Shown here piece by piece: positions 63,301 to 64,000 of a stretch of 64,000 bases of DNA (positions are counted from its first letter, which is position 1; each line of letters starts with the position of its first letter). A model generated the notes under the pieces. That model had not been told where the DNA came from, made no database searches, and was given only the letters and a program-made list of their open reading frames with translations. The position numbers and the translations under genes were made by a program. Source of the DNA: Sclerodactyla briareus (taxonomy: Eukaryota > Echinodermata > Holothuroidea > Dendrochirotida > Sclerodactylidae); NCBI GenBank assembly GCA_026419785.1, contig JAODTK010002488.1, positions 124,001 to 188,000 of the forward strand. Direction: 5' to 3'.

Positions 63301-64000
63301 ACCAAATTTGAGCCCCATCAAACCAAAATTCTGGATATGTGTTCACAAGGGTTCAGACTTTGACTCTGGTGACCTCTGACCGACCCCAAAACAATAGGGT
63401 TCAGTACTAATCATGGGGAGAATACACATACCAAGTATGAGGCTCATCCATTCACATGGGTCGGAGTAAGCATGTTCACAAAGCCTGAATTGGTCAAATT
63501 ACGACTTTAAACAAACTTGCATTTTTCACAAAAAATCACCCACGACCTATACAGAAAGAAATGATAGGGTTCTGTAATCCCCATAAGAAAAGCTACAAAC
63601 CAAATTTGAAGCCCGCTCAAACCAACCATTCTGGACTTATCGTGTTCACAAGGTGTTAAGACTTTGACCTCTGGTGACCTCTGAACTGACCCGAAACAAT
63701 AGGGTTCATGCACTCAATCATGGGGAACACACACCAAGTATGAGCTTACATCCATCAGGTGGGGTTGTGAGTATCGTGTGCACAAGCCAGCGTTAAATAC
63801 ATACATATAATACATACTACACACACACCACTGTCAGAACTACATAGATTCGTCGACTTTTGTCAAGGAAATCAAAAAGTTATATTCCGAAAGTTGGAAA
63901 GTCAAAAGAGTGGCAAACATTTACCCCTGTTCCTGGCATTCTCATGGGTGGGCCTGGCTCAGTGAGGAAGATGGCCGGGCGCCACGGGGTGGCTCCGGCT
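40946..64000 (-). CDS. IFT74: IFT74 intraflagellar transport gene (partial, multi-exon)
   Basis: IFT74 is a coiled-coil subunit of the IFT-B core, pairs with IFT81, and helps to carry tubulin and other cargo along cilia. Twelve exon segments on the minus strand reproduce the order of the family's conserved blocks with proper splice sites at most edges: donors at 58,879, 53,800, 49,698, 48,233, 47,134, 45,871, 45,337, 43,984, 42,876, 41,703 and 40,945. The identification rests on remembered similarity to vertebrate IFT74 across eleven separate blocks in the correct order. Missing are most of the N-terminal basic region, one exon between the KIS block and the TEIDEV block, and the C-terminal exons. 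Several exons contain single-base frame breaks next to conserved residues, best explained by sequence errors. Introns hold a SINE, a LINE fragment and several minisatellites. Confidence 0.93.
41704..41866 (-). CDS. IFT74: IFT74 exon (LQMDLQKVE block)
   Basis: Acceptor TTCTTAG, donor GTACGG. It reads SHKLQMDLQKVEQLEEK, then after an apparent one-base slip near 41,800 LNESIKHMTQELVNYSNLEK and KKESDEKKK. Vertebrate IFT74 has LQLDLQKMELLE and a matching TTDLEIYNDL segment here. Confidence 0.93.
42332..42360 (+). repeat. Poly-G homopolymer, 29 bases
   Basis: Uninterrupted G run within an IFT74 intron (poly-C in the sense direction of the gene). Confidence 0.95.
42877..42996 (-). CDS. IFT74: IFT74 exon (MQDDLNFK block)
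   Basis: Acceptor CAATTTCAG, donor GTTAGT. It reads ELAQMQDDLNFKQNEMHKSE and then ATSHGLND. The MQDDLNFK string is identical to the vertebrate protein, the strongest single piece of evidence for the gene name. Confidence 0.95.
43470..43770 (+). mobile_element. tRNA-derived SINE
   Basis: A tRNA-like head has the B box GGTTCGAGCC at 43,505-43,514. It is followed by a body with CTTGAGCAAGGTACTTTATC and by a tail with TGTAAAGCGCTTTGAGCACTTC, a run of 19 A, GCGCTATATAGAAGTATCAG and ATTATCATTA. This tail type is common in SINEs of marine animals. It lies in an IFT74 intron, in the antisense direction. Confidence 0.85.
43807..43822 (+). repeat. Poly-G homopolymer, 16 bases
   Basis: Uninterrupted G run 40 bases after the SINE. 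Confidence 0.9.
43985..44070 (-). CDS. IFT74: IFT74 exon (SFEESKK block)
   Basis: Acceptor GTTCTTGCAG, donor GTAATA. It reads SFEESKKFEGDSLNREW, aligning with the TFEETKNQELKR segment of vertebrate IFT74. The second half (VTYPDTPSK in another frame) is poorly conserved and may contain an indel. Confidence 0.82.
44311..44372 (+). repeat. tRNA-like SINE head or tRNA pseudogene
   Basis: TTCAATTGGTAGAGCGTCGA matches an A box region (TGGTAGAGCG). The expected B box position has TTTTGGATCCGAGTC, degraded from GGTTCGAATCC. Stem pairing is incomplete, so a working tRNA is unlikely. Confidence 0.5.
45338..45392 (-). CDS. IFT74: IFT74 exon (GEKTKKYKE block)
   Basis: Acceptor TCCTTTACAG, donor GTAGGT. 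It reads GEKTKKYKEVKE and then a diverged or shifted tail. Vertebrates have GEMNQKYKELKKREE at this place, directly after the LEEHQ/LEENL block. Confidence 0.88.
45872..45951 (-). CDS. IFT74: IFT74 exon (EIRFIRQELEE block)
   Basis: Acceptor CTTTTGCAG, donor GTGAGA. The 3' part reads FRQEIRFIRQELEENL, matching FIEEIRQLDMDLEEH of vertebrates. The 5' part reads better in another frame (TQEMKEVI), which suggests a one-base slip. Confidence 0.85.
46385..47134 (-). repeat. CT-rich minisatellite built from an exon end
   Basis: About six or seven degraded units, roughly 85-135 bases each, carry in plus orientation a CTGGCC block, a GACCTGTTTCAGCAG block (near 46,547, 46,632, 46,764, 46,897, 47,005 and 47,132) and a TCTCTCTC/CACTGCTGGAGGTATCCCCC block. 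The last unit merges with the IFT74 exon at 47,135: the repeated GACCTGTTTCAGCAG is the exon's last codons plus the splice donor. Confidence 0.9.
47135..47265 (-). CDS. IFT74: IFT74 exon (VKQEA and EERDRLLKQ blocks)
   Basis: It reads VKQEAVKIYNPLHELE at its start and AEERDRLLKQ at its end, with a frame break between them around 47,185. Vertebrate IFT74 has VKQEAVLLHEKLYELE and MEEREKLLKQ. The donor is CAG/GTCAAA. The acceptor side is not certain. Confidence 0.93.
48234..48357 (-). CDS. IFT74: IFT74 exon (KKLQNQLEE block)
   Basis: It reads QRQKYTVLKDTNKKLQNQLE and EKQQQLDALVTKK; after a one-base slip KIDMEE leads to the donor GTAGCA. Vertebrates have [20 protein letters not shown] and LQQQLDSQNMKKESLEAE. 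Confidence 0.93.
48720..48775 (-). repeat. Short tandem duplication
   Basis: CTTTTGACAGCCTCACCTTC occurs twice in a row. It is in an IFT74 intron and has no coding support. Confidence 0.8.
49699..49777 (-). CDS. IFT74: IFT74 exon (VEEQI block)
   Basis: Acceptor TTTTTATTCAG, donor GTAAGG. It reads VEEQIKAAEGEIRQCRIDGD and then TS, a stop, and KHM after a presumed slip. Vertebrates have VEEEIEQEKQATDDIIKNM. The in-frame TAG three codons before the donor is probably a sequence error. Confidence 0.88.
49970..50345 (+). mobile_element. CR1/L2-type LINE fragment (RT C-terminal part)
   Basis: It reads SLLYGLPATEIQKLHRIQNS, then a diverged part, then LLLTYKALHDMAPIYIADLI and SQYQPSRS. This string order is typical of the C-terminal part of reverse transcriptases of the CR1/L2/Rex group. 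The frame is broken. It lies antisense in an IFT74 intron. Confidence 0.85.
50345..52365. other. Intronic sequence, nothing recognised
   Basis: Open frames at 50,642-50,992 (Pro-rich) and 51,231-51,419 have no known motif and no splice support. They might be the remains of a mobile element next to the LINE fragment. Confidence 0.35.
52370..52465 (+). repeat. SINE 3' tail fragment
   Basis: TGCTTGAGCATGTCTTCGAT followed by AGAGCGCTATATAAGAACCAG and ATATTATTACATT matches the tail of the SINE at 43,470. Confidence 0.65.
53801..53862 (-). CDS. IFT74: IFT74 exon (TEIDEV block)
   Basis: It reads LVDNL, a one-base slip, then DTEIDEVQEDFNE up to a GTAATT donor. Vertebrate IFT74 has LVDKLNTNTEMEEVMNDYN. 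The acceptor side was not located with confidence. Confidence 0.85.
54850..55335. repeat. Tandem duplication, about 245 bp unit, two copies
   Basis: The copies at about 54,850-55,095 and 55,096-55,335 share CATGTACAATNGACAGGA, AGAATATATTGATTTG, AAATCTCAC, GCGGACCT and GCAGTATCCT. They have diverged through many small indels. Confidence 0.88.
55340..58875. other. IFT74 intron region, no exon recognised
   Basis: One conserved IFT74 segment (the region following the YLSSEK block and preceding LVDNL) should lie between 53,862 and 58,880 but was not seen. Degenerate runs of AGCCCCCGAAA occur near 56,000. Confidence 0.35.
57180..57360 (-). repeat. Interspersed repeat family A, inverted relative
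   Basis: The reverse complement contains CCTGGTGGATAAGG, GGTCATTCAATGTGTCTG and TTGCATAATTTATGCAG in the same order as blocks at 27,395-27,520. Confidence 0.65.
58880..59029 (-). CDS. IFT74: IFT74 exon (DKSY/KIS block)
   Basis: Acceptor TTTCCTCTAG (or CCGCAG six bases later), donor GTGAGT. It reads MDKSYFPRSPKDKISEVSAE and NSRRESEITTANEET, then after a one-base slip SSYLSSEKQ. Vertebrates have LDKSYYLGLLRSKISEL and ENSVYLSYEKR. The slip creates an apparent TAG in one frame. Confidence 0.93.
60599..60625 (+). repeat. G-rich homopolymer
   Basis: A run of about 25 bases nearly all G. Confidence 0.9.
61085..61165 (-). CDS. Weak candidate for an N-terminal IFT74 exon
   Basis: Read on the minus strand, a CTACAG acceptor is followed by STGGNKIP in one frame and GKVMTQYLKG in another. 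Vertebrate IFT74 has GTGG, IKVADRPVTQ and GLSG in this order upstream of the DKSY block. The match is short and needs a frame slip. Confidence 0.25.
62345..63780. repeat. About 305 bp tandem array, five units
   Basis: The landmark GACTTTGAC-CTCTGGTGACCTC occurs near 62,410, 62,750, 63,057, 63,357 and 63,660 (spacing about 300-340). It is followed by CCCCAAAACAATAGGGTTCA, CATGGGGAACACACATACCA, a TCCATTCAC block, TTGGTCAAAATA, TTTTCACAAA and CCCCATAAGAAAGCTACACA. Confidence 0.93.
63925..64000 (-). CDS. IFT74: Possible first coding exon of IFT74 (runs off edge)
   Basis: The minus strand reads GPPMRMPGTG just before a GTAAAT donor, and a Pro/Arg/Ser-rich ARPSSSL string in another frame upstream. 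IFT74 proteins begin with a disordered Arg/Pro/Gly/Thr-rich region containing such TAMRMGT-like repeats, which bind tubulin with IFT81. The sequence is low in complexity and the frame is broken, so this is tentative. Confidence 0.42.

Overview
The window is animal nuclear DNA. It has long introns with GT/AG-type exon edges, a cilium gene, tRNA-derived SINE tails, a CR1/L2-type LINE remnant, a DIRS-type tyrosine-recombinase retrotransposon and many minisatellites. This repeat mix fits an aquatic invertebrate, perhaps a deuterostome such as an echinoderm, hemichordate or amphioxus, but the sequence does not fix the species. No prokaryotic gene organisation is present.

The one gene I can name is IFT74, on the minus strand. 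Twelve exon-sized segments lie between about 64,000 and 40,946. Read in minus-strand order they follow the order of the conserved IFT74 coiled-coil protein: DKSY and KIS block, TEIDEV block, VEEQI block, KKLQNQLEE block, VKQEA and EERDRLLKQ block, EIRFIRQELEE, GEKTKKYKE, SFEESKK, MQDDLNFK, LQMDLQKVE and KLMEDRV. The first (N-terminal) and last (C-terminal) parts are missing or only guessed.

A second multi-exon gene runs on the plus strand through the left third (exon-like segments from 9 to about 19,677). It ends in a Gly/Ser/Gln-rich region. I could not identify it. If both calls are right, the two genes converge.

Layout: 1-840, start of the unknown gene with a duplicated exon; 845-5,072, a 43-45 bp satellite of roughly 95 copies; 5,080-8,260, unknown-gene introns and exons; 8,863-13,600, a decayed DIRS-like element with inverted terminal repeats; 14,300-15,540, tandem duplications of an exon's acceptor and donor edges; 19,462-19,677, last exon candidate; 21,271-21,628, an almost pure G tract; 27,100-31,420, diverged repeat families; 36,400-38,600, a 440 bp higher-order repeat; 40,946-64,000, IFT74 with SINE, LINE and minisatellite insertions; 62,340-63,780, a 305 bp tandem repeat.

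The window seems to carry many single-base indels. Conserved IFT74 exons break frame while the neighbouring residues remain conserved, and satellite units differ mainly by losing one base in short homopolymers. An unpolished long-read assembly explains this best. Apparent frameshifts in host exons should therefore not be read as pseudogenisation without checking.

I did not find a new defence, toxin or gene-cluster system. The most unusual pattern is that minisatellites and tandem duplications in two unrelated genes are built from exon edges that carry a splice site.
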